DNA from: Reticulascus tulasneorum
Lineage: Eukaryota > Ascomycota > Sordariomycetes > Glomerellales > Reticulascaceae
Reading direction: 5' to 3'
Length of the DNA: 64,000 nucleotides
Assembly (NCBI GenBank): GCA_001557505.1
Contig: LSAX01000004.1
Span: 62,001 to 126,000 of the forward strand
Shown: positions 45,311-58,628 of the stretch, in pieces
Layout of the letters: each line of letters starts with the position of its first letter
How positions within the stretch are numbered: the first letter of the stretch is position 1
Made by a program: the position numbers and the translations under genes
Notes under the pieces: model-generated
Told to the model about the DNA's origin: nothing
Databases searched by the model: none
The model's input: the letters and a program-made list of their open reading frames with translations, nothing else

Positions 45311-47097
45311 CTAAACTTGCTGGGCAACCTTCTCGTTCTCCGAGCTGTGCGCCGAGGTTCCACCCAGAGGCACAGAGCCAGGGAGAACATCAGAGACATG
45401 TCGGGTGAGCTCAACGTAGTCATAAGCGAACTCGCCGAGTTGGCCGTCATCGACACCGAGGTCCTCCTCGTCGGCGGAAACCCGAAGGCTGAGGCCAGGG
45501 ATCAAGTTCAAGAGGAAGAGAATCAGACAGGTGATGACGAAAGACCAAGCGAAGCCGGCAACGGAACCTGCGAGTTGGTAGCCGAGCTGAACATAGTTCT
45601 TCTCGATCCAACCACCGGAAATTTCGCTGAAGCCATCCAAGTGCGCGATGTACGACCTATCAATTGTTAGTTTCAGCGTATGTTGTTCCGAAGGAAGAGG
45701 ACTTACGCAGCGAAAATTCCAGTCAAACAGTTACCAACAATGCCACCGACACCGTGGACTGCAAAGACGTCAAGACCGTCATCAATGCCCAAAAGGAACT
45801 TGATTTTGGTGGCAAAGTTGCAAGCAGCGCCACCGACAATTCCGAAAATGACAGCTGCCCATGGTGTGACGAAACCGGCACCGGGAGTGATGGCAACAAG
45901 ACCCGAGATGGCACCAGAGCAGAAGCCAATAGTGCTCCATTTCTTTTCCAGTCGATAATCAAGCAGGACCCAAGTCAAACCGCCCATGGAGGCAGCCAAG
46001 TTCGTAACGAGGCAGGCCATGACGGCACGGAGGTTGCAAGCAAGAGCAGAACCACCGTTGAAGCCAAACCACCCAACCCATAGGAATACCGTTCCGAGAA
46101 CAACATGAGTGACGTTGTGAGGTCGGTATGGGAGACCGTGAACCTTGGAGTAGCCAGTGCGCTTGCCAAGCATCAGGGCGTACGCAAGAGCGGCGGCACC
46201 GGAGGAAATGTGGACCGGAGTGCCTCCAGCGAAGTCAAGGGAGCCAAGAGTGAACAACCAGCCATTTGCGTTCCAAGTCCAGTATGCGATGGGGTCATAG
46301 ACGATGGTACCCCAAATGAAGATGAAGACCATAGCCGGGAGGATCCTGCCTCGGTCGGCGACAGCGCCAATAGCAAGGGCGGGACTAAGAAACTCAAACG
46401 TCAGCGGAAAATCCTCCTCCTCGTTATTTGGACATGCACATGCATCGACAGGGTCGAATAAGAGCTTCACAGAAGTGATCATGCCAAGGATCTGTAGTGT
46501 CCCGATTGGCGGAGCGGGAAAGAGCAAGCCGATGGTTGCACAGTAGGCCAGAACTCCGCGGATGACATTCCCCGAATAAGGAAATCATAAATACTCACGT
46601 AATAGCAGCGAACATGCCCTGGTAAAGGCAGAACAGGATGTCAGGCACCTTGCTAGAACCGACGGATGGTTGAGCTAGCACATCCTTGAGGCCGAAGTTG
46701 GACAAGTCGCCGAGAAAGACGGAGCCGGTGTGGGAGAAGGTCAAGCTGTAACCCCAAAAGAACCACTGGAAGCTGATGATGGCCACAGACAACATGGACA
46801 GCAAAATGAGCGACAGAGCCGACTTGCGACGGGCGAGGCCCGAGTAGAAGAATCCGACGCCGGGAATCATAAGCAGCACTAGGGCTGACGAAGTGAGAAT
46901 CCAGGCAAAGTCTCCGCCCTGGGTGCAGCACACGGGCGTCAGCAAACGGATTTATTCTTTCGGAATCGGGAGCAGCGCCTGCGGGGATTCGAACTCACCT
47001 CGTACCAGATGTTTAGATCGGTGGATCCGGAGGAGTAGCCGGCTTCTGCCTCGCCCGACGTGCCATTGTACGTCTCGACGTACAGACCAGCAGACAT
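45311..47097 (-). CDS. Ammonium transporter, Amt/Mep family
   Basis: Exons 47097-46999, 46918-46599, 46384-45707 and 45656-45311 give 480 aa with about 11 helices. The N terminus is short and extracellular, with an NGT sequon. Family landmarks: GGDFAWILTSSALVLLMIPG, FFYSGLARRKSALSLI, the signature LDFAGGTPVHISSGAAALAY with the pore His198, and DVFAVHGVGGIVGN with the second pore His350. The C-terminal EEDLGVDDGQLGEFAYDYVEL is the conserved regulatory tail. Intron 2 is 214 bp, long for this window; its acceptor (CTTAG after a CTGAC branch) joins FAAIT to PALAIGAVADRGR. It imports ammonium at the plasma membrane. The promoter has GATA-factor motifs, consistent with nitrogen repression. The paralogue class (MepA or MeaA type) was not resolved. 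Confidence 0.95.
46385..46598 (-). other. Unusually long intron 2 of the ammonium transporter gene
   Basis: At 214 bp it is the longest intron in the window. It contains a long open frame running into exon 3, but the residues before PALAIG do not resemble an Amt protein, while splicing restores a continuous helix. Confidence 0.7.
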
Positions 47098-47541
47098 GAT
47101 GGCGGTGGTTCTTCAGACGGACGTTTGGATGAAGTGATGAGACTCGACCACTGGTGAGGGCCTCTTTTGATACTCTCCCTAGGACGCTTGCCCTATGACG
47201 ATGGAAGGAAGCTGTCAAGAAGGAAGAATGGGAGACAGTTGGGGATGGAGAGAGGGGTGAGAACGATTCAAAGTTGCACTGGGGATCGGCAGGCTAAATA
47301 AATAAATTCCAGACAGGGGATCGAGTACATAGTCTGTTCGCCGACCACGGTCGCGGTAACATCACCATGGCATAAAGTGGAGGGAAGTACATCTGTACGT
47401 GGGGCTTGGTATTCGTCACGGAGCTTGAAGGTTGCAGATGTGGGATTCGAAGGTGACCGGGGTCTAAGAGCCAATAGTCGAGGTGCCAAGGGGTGGGGAG
47501 ATGAAGATGGGGATTCCGGAAAGGGTTGGATGGTGGGACGA

Positions 47542-47547
47542 GATAAG
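47542..47547 (+). promoter_or_regulatory. GATAAG motif upstream of the ammonium transporter
   Basis: A canonical HGATAR core (A-GATAAG), 445 bases upstream of the start, matching the site of AreA/NIT2-type nitrogen regulators. Function is inferred from the gene it precedes. Confidence 0.45.
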
Positions 47548-47894
47548 TCACATATGTTCGCAGTCGAATTTGAATTTTTTTTTTCTTCCCTCTTTTGAGG
47601 ATGATCAAGCGGGCACAGATCTGACCTCGACCCGCACCCGCAGGCGCAGTTCCATCTTACTCTCACCTCCAGCAGCTTGGTCAGCGGCCCAAGTCAATGT
47701 TTTTTTTTGGGTCAACATGCGACCTTCTGTTCTTCACGTGGGAGAAGTAGCTGGGGCAGAGGTGCCTGCTTGTTTCGCTCCTGCGGAATAAAGCTCCAAA
47801 ACCGGCACAGACTTCGTCAGGTCCTTGCCAATGCCCGATGGATTCCGACAGCCCGAGCTGCAGAGGCAAGGTCAAAAACAAAAGAGTGGGAACT

Positions 47895-47900
47895 GATAAG
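47895..47900 (+). promoter_or_regulatory. Second GATAAG motif upstream of the ammonium transporter
   Basis: TGATAAG about 0.8 kb upstream of the start, in the same orientation as the first. Paired GATA sites are common in nitrogen-regulated fungal promoters, though distance weakens the case. Confidence 0.35.
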
Positions 47901-50190
47901 GAATTCTAGTCTAGCTCTCGCCAAAACGGAGGGCTTTTCTTGGCGAACGAGCAAGGGGGCGAAAGGGGGGAGGGGGAACCCTAGTTCTGCCTTTGAGGCA
48001 TCATTAATGGGGCACAAGCCACAGTTCTTGGCGATGGTGGATCCAAGTCCGACGCGTCGAGATGTGTATTGCAGAAGTGTCGCTGGGAAAAGGGGGTTGT
48101 AACTTCCCAGGAAACGCGCTGGGGGAGAAGCTCCGTGGCGTGCGAGTATTTCCCGTGCGAGTCGACTCAGCTGCTGCGTAGGTAGTATCTATCACCAATA
48201 CAAGAGTCGGTTGAAGCTCAAATTTACCAGCTATCTTGTATCTACAACGATGCGGTTTGCAGAGCTCTCATCTCCGATCCTCTAGGATGTGGCTCTCCAT
48301 CCGAATTGCGGCTTGTGGGTGGGGGGAACGGCGGATTCACACTCAGTTCGTATAGGCCCCCAGTTTGCGATGACGGTCATCCGCTTCCAAGCGCCGCCAA
48401 CCCTGAACCCGTTGGGTGGGAGCCCACGGATGAGACTCAGACAGCAGAACGAACATGTCGTCGGTGTGTGCACGGGAGGCTGCAGCCGCTAGAAACGCCA
48501 ACGGCAGGATGTGTCGACTAGAAAGAAAAGCCAGCCGATCGTCGCTCGCTCCAGGCTTTAGCCGCATTCCATTGAGAATTCTAGAGAGTCGGCATTAAAT
48601 GGTCCAAAAATGAAAGAAGGAAAAAAAAGAATTAATAGGTGTCTACTAAGGCATCTGATCCTGGCCTTCAAGCCTTCTAGAAGCACGAAGGATGGTACGA
48701 CGTAGGATCCCCCCAATTATGCTGTTCACCAGAGCAGCTCTGGCGAATGGCACAGACAATCCTGCGCCTGGTCAGCGCATTGGTAATGTCCCCTGCACCC
48801 GCGCATCCCGGGCTCATTGTAAGCACTTGTGTAGTGAGAAGAGATCGTGGGGACGTTGGATCGGACTGCCATTCTGATGTTTTCTATTTGGCAGGCAGAG
48901 AGGCATGGGCTTCCCTCGAGGGACATGCGTCTGCGGTAGGACGAGGTTACTTCGAGGTCGTTTGATCTGTCTCGTCCGTACAACACAGTAAGAGTAAGAT
49001 CAGGCCATCCATGGTGGGGCTCCATTCTGACCGTTTGACGGTTTGATGACAGGTCTAGCGCAAGTCCGCCATGACAAACATGGATAATACACCAGATGTT
49101 TCCCCCCCATGAGGGCCAATGGCCCAAGCCAGTCTGATGAGACTCGGACGGTAGCCATCAGAACATCACATAATCCTCCTTGAAACCAATGAACTGCAGG
49201 CCCGAAACACGAAAAAAGCAATCACCCGATGTCGCACATCAACCCACCTCGAACAAACGATGGGCCCCCCACTTTTGAGGTGTGGCTTGAATCTGTTTGG
49301 TTGGCTTCGGTGAGCTTCGCCGAGACGCCAGCGAAAATCACAAGTCTCCTAGTTAAATGCGCCGGATGCAGATTGGCATCATCTCGGGCCTCATTGTAGC
49401 GCTGCCTCGGGGGGTCGAAATAAGTCAGGAGCCACAGCACTAGGGAATAATTCGGCAAACATGGGTATCCACTAGCAGATAAGAATGCATTCAGGCGTTC
49501 TGCAATGCAGTCGATTCATACAGAGGGTCCGACAAACCCGAGTTGCTCCACTCAACGAGTCAAGCTGGCATAGATTCGGACAGGCGAGCATTGGCACAGA
49601 GCGGTCACTATTTTGGGGTAGGTATCTCGAAAGCAGCAATCTAGATGGACAGGCAGCCTTGGACAATATTACGAGAATGCATTTGTTGGTCTTATCAGGG
49701 TTGCCGTGCTGTGGCGTAGGCCTCGGAATGGGCAATCTTCGTCTTGAAGTCTTGGGAGATTGATCACAAGTCATGTTGATCAACCATTTGTAGCGAACCA
49801 AGCGACACGCAGCGTGTTTCTGGAGGAGAGGTCCCGCCGCAGCCCCATGCTTTCGATATGCATGGCCGGCCGTCTTGTGATTGACCGACCACCATATCAA
49901 ATCAATCAAATGGAGGTCGAAATGGTGGTTGGCGGTAGTCGAATGAAGGGCTGGCGCAAGCGAACGGACGTCATGATTTCCATTTCCACTTGCTGGGCTT
50001 TGACAAGATGCGCGGCTCGACTCCTGCAATGCGCTGCGGTCGACCAAGGCGATCCCCAAACCTGAAGCATTGCGCCTCTCGTATGATTGGCTAGAGAATC
50101 CCTTATCTCTCGGCAAAGCTGGTCTGGAATTTAGCGGCTCTTGGCACCCGTAGAAAAGATCCATGTTGCGGGGCGCGGGCTGCTGCAGTA

Positions 50191-50228
50191 TCTACATACA
50201 CACATACACATGTACATACATACGTACT
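50191..50228. repeat. TACA/CACA microsatellite
   Basis: Alternating tacatacacacatacacatg-type units in the gene-free stretch. No nearby gene is affected. Confidence 0.8.
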
Positions 50229-53200
50229 AAGGTCCCAAGTTAGGCTACGAAGCAACACATGAGTCCCGTACCAAATCAAACCTTGGCATGTCGAGGCGCC
50301 TCAAACGGTAACTTAAATGAGCAGCGGCGTTGTGCGCTTGCGACTGAGTGGGACTTGATTGATCGAATTTGACCGATTGAGGCTTGCCCCGAGCAGAGCC
50401 AACTGAATTCCAATCATTAGCTGTTATCTTAGCCTACCTCGTGGCTCGCTAATGACTCTCCAATCATCTTCATCCTGAGCCAATCCTCCGCTGTTGTCAA
50501 TATGGATGCCCTACGAAGTACATTCATGTGCCATGTGTAAGTTACTTTTGCCCAAGTTTCCGTGCAGCGGCTTGCCTCCGTACAGATGCAGGATTGGCTT
50601 GATCCGTTGGCGGTGGCCCGCAGCAGAGGAAGGTCAGATAGCAGCCATGCATGGCCACCACGTATGCTCGTCTCTGGTTCAATATTTAGACCTTGCAGGA
50701 TGCAGGTCTAGTATCGTGCAGCCGCCGTCCTGTTTTACCATCCTAATTCGACCTCGAAATGAGACGGACTAACCTTGGGGCTGAACAAGCGGATAGCACG
50801 GAGGGCCAACATGGCCTGAGAGATGACATGGCTTTATCGATCCCTGTCTCTCGAACTCTGACAGACCGGCTAGTGAACGCGGCCAGGAATTTCCAAGGTC
50901 TCCCGACTCCCCCGTTCGTCGAGTCCATTCTCCCCCGAAATCTCGACGAGTTTTTTTGAGCAAGTCTGGGTCTCCCACACACGTGCGCGCATCCACACAT
51001 GAAGCTGCACCAGACCAAGCTCTCGTTGTTGGCTCCTTGGCCGCTGTTCAACGTGATGCCACCGCATTCAGATGTGAAGAGGTGTGTTGAAAGACATGCG
51101 ATGAAGTCAATGTTCTCCACGATCCCCATCTGCGGGATAAACCTTAGATTTTAAGTTCTGAGTTCCAACCGTCCCGTTAACCTGGTCTTGTTCCACTGAC
51201 CTGCGTCGTTGCGGGCGTTCTCTCTTCCCTGTCTTGGCGGACGCTTGCGCCTATGGCCTCTCCCCCATATTAGTTCACGTGTTTGCGGGCGCTCCCACGA
51301 GCGATTTTTATATATCAAGAGGATGTGCGAAGGCCCAATTCCTTTTCCTCTTCTTGTCCTGCTCTCGAGGGCTATTGGAGACGGATATTGATATCGCATG
51401 GCCGAGATTCTCGAAACATCCCCCACGGCCAGGTTTGCAGCAGCATATAATCCAATGGCAGCGCATCGAGCTTCGAACATGGTTTCAAACAGAATTCCGG
51501 GGTTGAAGACGCTAGCCCCCCGACTCTATAGCCTCTTGTTGGCATGACATGCAAGCCTCGCATTCACCTCGCCGCCTGCACACAAAATCTCGACACACCT
51601 CAACCTTGCTGTGGGCCTCCAACCCCCTAGTTCACGCCGACCTCACGTCCATGATTCAACCCCAGACTGCCTCTCGCCGAAGACCTGAGATTCATCGGCT
51701 GGCACTACATCTTGTTGGCAACAGGCGATTCCATGAAGACAGATGACCATCCGTAGGCCTTGGTATTCGATTGTCATGTTGTACATTAGAAAATTGGTAC
51801 GCCCAGTGACATGCTGATGGCCATAGTCCCGAATGCTCAACATTCGACACGGTACATGACTTGTATCTTTGCAATCCTCCCCGAAAGTGTCGACCCTCAT
51901 CTTCTATCCATGAATCATCGTTGAGCTGTTTGTCGCAGGTTTATCAAGGTCACATCACTCCAGTATCCTCATCCGTAAGGGTGCATGATGTATCAAGTGT
52001 TGCCGGCGACTCGCAGTGCGGTGACTTCGATTCGTGAATCAAGGTACAGGAACTCCACTGTTGGCCCGTATTGGGCTCGAGCGGCGCCCGTCCCTGGAGT
52101 TCATATCCGACATGCTCTCTTTGCCAGCATCAGTTCTTCTAGGCCCGGACATCTCTCGGGTGAACGGATGTAACCAGAGCGAACCAAATGGTCGCATACA
52201 ATGCTCAGAGCGGTCAGGGATGACTGATTATAGTTGCAAGAGTGCAGGGGTATTTGGGTCAGCAGGTTTATGGGAACATGGATATATCGGTGTCTAAATG
52301 CTCTCCTTTCATGGTGGCACGCGGTGAAGACCAAAGGAAGACTCGTTAGCAGTGATATTGAAGCGGTATGTGGTTTCCACCAACCATAAGCTATGGTCTC
52401 AGTTGGTTTTCTCATTGGGCTCGATGCCACACAGCTCCAGACGATATGTGCCAAATGTCCCGCGTACCTCGGGGCCGGGATTTGGACTACGCGTCTGAGA
52501 TCAGAATACTAATGTGTACGACTGGCCTAGTTCGTGGTAATGGGTCCAGGCGCCGCATCAAATGAGTTGAGAACGTCTGCCTTTATTTGCCATCCCCGGT
52601 GACAAGTGTCCAGGTAGAACGCTAGGGCTTGGCTATCATGGGATGTATGTAGAATTGAGCACTTTATGATTTATTGCTAGGCGCTCAGGAATAAGTCAAG
52701 TATGCCGTTTTCTCTCAACCGCAAGAATGGTGTTTGAAAGCATGGACCCACCAAGTAAAAGATCTGATCTGGGAGTTCCAACCAAGCAAATGTGGCTCAT
52801 GACTTGTAGGCCAAGCTTGTAGATCTTGGTGGCGTGAAAGCCGAGCTGTCATAAGATGGTTGCTTGTGTCACGTAATGTGCTGGAGTATGAAGATGAAGT
52901 TACCGCGTAGAACAGGGCTTATGACCATGACTAGTGTGACTGGAACAGACTACGGAGGGCGGCCTATGATTCGGCTTGGGAGTAGGTGTTCTGAAACAGC
53001 ATCAGGCATCACAGCTTACACCGCAGACCAGGATTGTAGCGCTACTCAAGGCGACGAATCCTTCACTGCAGGGTATAGAGACAGATCAAATCATGGCATT
53101 CCTCATTTCCCAAAGGGTACAGTCCGAGAGACTAGGAAGATGCTGTTGCCGCTGTGGTCACTGTTGCCACTGGCGTTGTGTTAGATTGACATTATATAAG

Positions 53201-53478
53201 GCATAACAAAGAATCTACGTAAACGGACTATCTTTTTAATGGTGCAATTGGTAGAATCCAACACGTTGGCCAACCGAGGATGAATGTATTCGGAGCGGGA
53301 TTGCCCCATTCGCATCGCGTTACAAGCATGGCAAAAGCAAGGCGACTAAAGAACAAAGTGCATCTTGACTATCTTAAATGTCTCTTCTGGTCTAGTTGAA
53401 CAGATCATCCTTCACCTCCCCAAAATACTGACCAGCTCATAGATTACTACTCGGCATCATACCTGGAGATGAGGTATG

Positions 53479-55538
53479 TCAGACACTCGCCTTGATGATA
53501 TCGGCAGCCTAGATTTTGAATTAGACTAGGAACGGCGTCTCTAGGAACGGTGATCTTACCTTCTCGGCGATCGCATAGACCGCCTGGCAGGGATTGGCGC
53601 CAACCAGTGTGGGCATTATACTAGCATCCACAATCCGCAAATTCTTCGTACCGTAGACACGCAATTTCTCATCGACAACACCGCCCAGTCTCCGGGGCAT
53701 CATAGCGCATGTTCCCGATGGGTGCCACATAGTCGGTCGCAATGTCCTCGAAATATAAGCGATCAAGTCAGCATCGCTCGTAACGTTTGCTCCAGGAGTT
53801 ATTTCCAGAGCTTGGTAGTCAGCAGTGGCAGGATTGTGCAGGTAATATCTCCTTAAATAACGCAACATATCCGCCATAACGGCGCCATCAAGAGGGTTGC
53901 TCATTGCACGGTAATCCACTGTAGGTTCACCTTCGAGATCCTGGGGGTTGATATTTACGGTTCCACGACTAAGCGCATGCAGATTAACTGAGATTCCGAC
54001 CGTAGGCCGTCCGGCTAACGGCATATTGAAAAATGCCGTTCTATTCCCACGTAGGGAGGCAGCCATAGCCAACATTTGCGCCCTGTAGCCTGCAATAACT
54101 GTGTGGTGTGTGTTCGGGGGCAGTTGGGAAGCGTAGTCTTGACTCGAAAGGTTGCAGGCAATTTCCTCGCTGCGGGATGATATCACAGGAAATGGGAGCC
54201 AAGATGCGACGTTTCCGCTCGCAAGTGAATAAGGACCGGATTTATTGGCAGCCCAGACTTCGTCAGCCCAGGCTCGGAATGTGGCGTTGTTGCTAAGGCT
54301 GCTGGGCGAGGGGGTGAATTCAAAGTTGCGATCTAGTAACAAACTTGTGAGTACCAGATTTTCTCAGATAGCATGAAAGGCACGTTGCTCACATGTGAAA
54401 TTTGTCGTCATTGTCAGGTGGTCTTGGAAGTTTTGGCCGACCCCCGGGAGGTCGACGACCGTGGTTATGTTTGCGGAGTCTAGAAGAGCCTTTGGCCCAA
54501 AACCGCTGAGTTGCATTATTTGAGGAGTATGAATGGCACCGGCGGCGAGGATTACTTCTCTAGTAGCCCGAACCGTAACGACAGCATTTGAGCCAGTAGC
54601 TGGTGATACGAACTCAACGCCGTATATTGTTGTCCCGTTCGCCAGAATCCGGACAACCTTGGAGCTGGTCAATAAGTGATAATTGTCCCTTCTAACGTTG
54701 TCATAATGTCCGGTTTTCGCATAAGAACGAGTGACGTTAACAGGGCTCATGAAAGTGGGATACCAATAAACGCCCGGTAAACCAGCGCCGCTATCAGGTG
54801 GAAACTCAACACCCGGCATTCCTTTCCACGTATCCACCCAGGCCAGAACCTCTGGATATTGGAAAGATGGCCAACCAGCATAAACTCCAGACATGTTGCC
54901 CCAGAAACCGGCATCATGAGTGATGCTGTTGGCTAATGGGGGGGCAGGGGGCACGAAGTTCAGAGCCTTCTTGAAGTAGGGTAGTAATCCTTCCCAGCTC
55001 CATGTTGATGAGTTGGTCTTGCGGAAAAATGCACCCCATTGGTCAAAGTCTTGTTTCGAGCCTCGAATGGTCATCATGGCGTTCACAGCAGAGCCGCCTC
55101 CAACTACCTTTGCTACTAGAACGGGACTGGTACGGTTACCTAGCTTTGGCTGGGGAACGGAAGTGATGTTGTAGAAGAACTGGGTTTCTCTCGATTGCAC
55201 TTGGAACCAAGCTTGCAGGGTGGTGATAGCAGCCGAATCGCCTGTAGTATATCTTAGTAGCTGATCTGGTCCCATGACTCCCGAAGGAGAGAAATTTATG
55301 AGTCCATACTTATCTCGCCGTATTCAATAACCAAGACGGTGGTTTCTCCATCCTCGGAGAGCCTGTCGGCTACTGTTAAACCCGCGGTGCCGCCCCCAAC
55401 AATGACATAATCATACGATTCCTCGATCTGCCTAGGATGGACAAGAATTGTTGACCTCTCGACTGCGCGAGGTATACCCAGAGCCAATGACGAGTTAAAG
55501 GTGAGAGCAGCAGCTATCCAGAAGACGAAAAGCTTCAT
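53479..55538 (-). CDS. Secreted GMC-family FAD oxidoreductase
   Basis: Exons 55538-55310, 55241-54393, 54332-53560 and 53508-53479 give 626 aa. The tiny last exon (AADIIKASV) restores the usual helix after AVYAIAEK; without splicing the frame would end in an unrelated tail. A signal peptide ([19 protein letters not shown]) precedes the FAD motif [19 protein letters not shown] (about 44-62). Other landmarks: [62 protein letters not shown], and the active-site WHPSGTCAM with His563, paired with Asn606 in [15 protein letters not shown]. Enzymes of this type oxidise alcohols or sugars, many releasing H2O2; a His/Asn pair occurs in several subfamilies. The substrate is not predictable. Many sequons fit secretion. 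Confidence 0.92.
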
Positions 55539-58500
55539 TTTAATTCTCACCCAGACTCAATGTTCGTGAATCTATGACCGGACAGAGAGTCGATTGTGGG
55601 AGTGTCCCTTTTTTTATTGATTTCCTATATAGGCCAGCTGAAGCTATAATACATATGCATGTAAGACGCGTATACTACATAAGTATGTAACCCCTCACTG
55701 CCCAACAAATTCGCAAGTGAAGGGAGCGGGGATCAGATGTGAACGGGGAGCAATAAGCCTACTTTAGCCGCTCTTCTCAAGCCTCATAAGCATTACGAAT
55801 AGCTCCCACATATACTGATGAGCTGAGGCTTGATTACGCAAAGAGTTGAAGGTGCAGGAACGGGATTAGAGCGCCTGAGTCAGCCTCGGGCCGCTGCGCA
55901 CCACTCTCCTCTACCCGCATGATGGTGGTTCCGTTCGCTAGCAGCCACTTCTTCTATGGTCCTCTTCACCGTATCAATAGCCAAGACTGGCTGGCATGCA
56001 TAACCACACTGCCTTGCAGAATAGAAAAGCAAAGACAAATTAATGGCCAATAATTTGTCTGCACAGCCAGGGGACCGTCTACGCTCCCCGAACTATCAGC
56101 AAGTCATGCAGTTTGGTATTGAAACAATTAAAGCAATAGTTCTCTGGACTGCCTCACGTGGGATAAGCATTATATGTTAAATGCATAGCTTCTTCGCGGT
56201 CCTGGTTAGAAATGGTGTCTGAACGAATTGAGCTAAACGTACTTTCAGACCTAAACTGCTAATCGGCCATGTCAATGAGTGTGCAAGTTTTCTGCAAAAA
56301 ACATTATCAGTGGTCGCCTGTTTCGAAGGAGGCCGGCCAGTATATCAGATATCCACCCAAGGCCCTTTGTTGCGAACATGATTTAGTCAATTATGTGGAT
56401 CACAATCAGGGATGCTTGGGTGAATGTTTTGTCATTTCTATAACAGAGGTTATTCAACATGTTCAACACTATCGTCTCTAGTGCGGATGCTGACAACTTA
56501 TGACGACTAGGGCTTCACTGGCATCTATATTGGCTTGGGTGGCCGGGCCTACCATCGGTGCTCTCTCCCTTTGGTCTGCAATATTGTCGTCCCAGTTACA
56601 TGTGCCATTTGGCAGATGGTCATTTGTGGGATTCTGGTTCGGAGGTGAAGAGTGGTCATCGGGCATTGGTGCAAGTTGTGCCTGTTGTCGGGAAAGCCAG
56701 AAGACACAGGCATGAAACATGCCTGACTGCTAGCCTCTGTACGAGAATCTTGGATCGCCTGCTTAATCACGAAACGGATAGAAGATATCCAAAAGACACC
56801 CAAGTGGTTCCCAATTGACTGGAATCCACATCACTACCAAGAATAGATCCCATCGTGAAATCAGAGGACGGATTCAGCTCGTAAAACCTCGGACGTGAAA
56901 GAAGAAGAAATGAATCCTCGGCAACTTCTTCAATCTGGTCTATTTGCGGCCACTCGTCTCGCAAATACAGCCTCGGCCTTGTTCTACCTTTAATGGAAAC
57001 AGATCAGGCAAGATAGCTTCGCAATTGAAGGAAGACTGCGCCAAGCAAGGAGAAGACAGGGCCCAGAGTAAGCCACAATGTGCAACCTTCGACGTCAAAA
57101 TTAGCTCTAGCTTGTCTTCCTTCCTTGTAAGGTGGTGCAGGGTAAGTGTACTCCAATGAAAGGTGAGGGCAGAGCTGAAGTTGCCGAGGCATTTGCAGAA
57201 TTTCAACACCAAGGCGCCCACGTACCCCAGTCAAGACGCCAAGCCCAAATTCTAGATGCGGCCGCAAGTGTCCGTATAGGGGGAGTGCCGCGAGCACTAG
57301 CAGGAGAGCATCTCTATGGATGGATCTTGACATGAGTAAGATATCGTAGAGGGTGGGATTGCAGGCCGTTGTTGCTCTCTGCATAGCTTTCGACGCTAGC
57401 AGTCCATGGGCATGGTGCATAAGGCTGACATGAATTCACTTGAAAGACCGCGGGCATGAGACGAATGTACTACAAAGTAGGAAATCGATACTCAAACAAC
57501 GGCCAAACGATTGCAGGTCTCTGATGCGAATCGTGACACTTACAGGCCGTTAAGGTAGCTAAGATATGGCGGCCGTAGATACATACCTCATGGCAGGACG
57601 GCTCCAGCTTGAAGCAGTCCGTTTGCTTAGCTAACATCACGCGAACAAAGTTCAATCGCAGGTCAGATGAAGGAATGAATGACAGTCTGCGGACTGCTAA
57701 ATGGAACCGTCGATCAACTGTCCAGCGATTCTCCGCGTTATCCCACACGTATCTAACTAGCTGCATTGTTCGTCACTAGCGTGCTCTTCGCGTCTAATAC
57801 CAAAAGAGGCAATTCGCCGCACAATTTGTCCAATCCAATCACTTTCATTATTAGTCAAGCCCATTGCGCGGGCCAAGCATTCAATCAAGCAAGCCTCCCC
57901 AGTAACTACCGTGCCGACCGACCATTCATCAAGTAAATCAGGAAAGTCAAACACTTTCTTTCACGACGTGACTGACTACCCCGCAGTCGGGAACCGCCCA
58001 CAAAACCCCAGATTTCAGCATCCCCTTCACCGTCCCAGCGCTAGCAAGGTAATTAGACCGTCCGACTGACCCACCCCCAGACTGTCTGTACAGCTTGGCA
58101 GTCATAGGAAACCCAGGGAGAGGGGGCTTTGGACTGGTACCCTGTAAGCCAAAGTCTTTGCCGCAGTAATTAATACCTCTTCCCGCATGCTTGCGGAAGT
58201 CATGGTCTTCCGCCACCCTCGGTATCTTTGCCTGCTGATGTCTGTCTGATTGGCTGTGTCGGCCATGGTGTTTGGAGGTATGCCTCGGAAGGGGGGCACT
58301 TGGCTTTCCTGAGATGAGGAGAGCGCATGGAGATGCTTTGGAGAGGAGCTCTGCGTGAGTAGACTCCGATCTACATAAGGGCAGTTCGTGAAGCTTTTGA
58401 ATTCCAGGATCACATCGATCCATTGTCAAGTCCCGGTCAAGAGTTCAAAGGAGCTCGCCCGACCACCATCACGACTGCCGACAGGAGGTCACATTGAACA

Positions 58501-58628
58501 CCTTTGGCTGAATCTGCTGCACTCGTGTAACCCCGGTGACGTGGTACATTGGCATCCCTCCAAAACCAGCTTCTCTTCGGCAAACGGCGAACCCAGTAAC
58601 GCAACTACACCACAAACTGCTTCACACA
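55539..58628. other. Divergent intergenic, no secure gene
   Basis: 3.1 kb between the GMC gene and the second Dal5-like permease. Minus-strand frames at 57004-57420, 57757-57954 and 57947-58429 have some protein character but neither motifs nor workable splice joins. I do not call them genes. Confidence 0.45.

Larger units (their letters stand above)
47098..53478. other. 6.4-kb gene-free stretch including the ammonium transporter promoter
   Basis: The first kilobase is the ammonium transporter upstream region. The rest has only short frames; the longest (49472-50164 minus, 230 codons) lacks a motif, has an odd Cys/Arg-rich composition and looks spurious. A TACA/CACA-type microsatellite sits at 50191-50228. 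No mobile-element hallmarks were seen. Confidence 0.5.

Noticed and set aside
46960..47010. Sequence resembling a tRNA T-arm (GATTCGAAC) on the minus strand
   Set aside because: It falls at the exon 1/intron 1 border of the ammonium transporter; no acceptor stem, D-arm or anticodon arm can be paired around it.
49472..50164. 230-codon minus-strand open frame
   Set aside because: No family motif, scattered Cys/Arg/His composition, no start context or splice partners; looks like a chance frame in a G/C-rich stretch.
57004..57420. Minus-strand frame with a hydrophobic run and a possible PMP3-like NLGL...LGYV string in another frame
   Set aside because: The resemblance needs two stops to be ignored and frame changes; too weak to call even a pseudogene.
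57757..58429. Minus-strand frames of 65 and 160 codons upstream of the Dal5-like permease
   Set aside because: No recognisable domain and no splice joins giving a longer product; cannot be told from chance.
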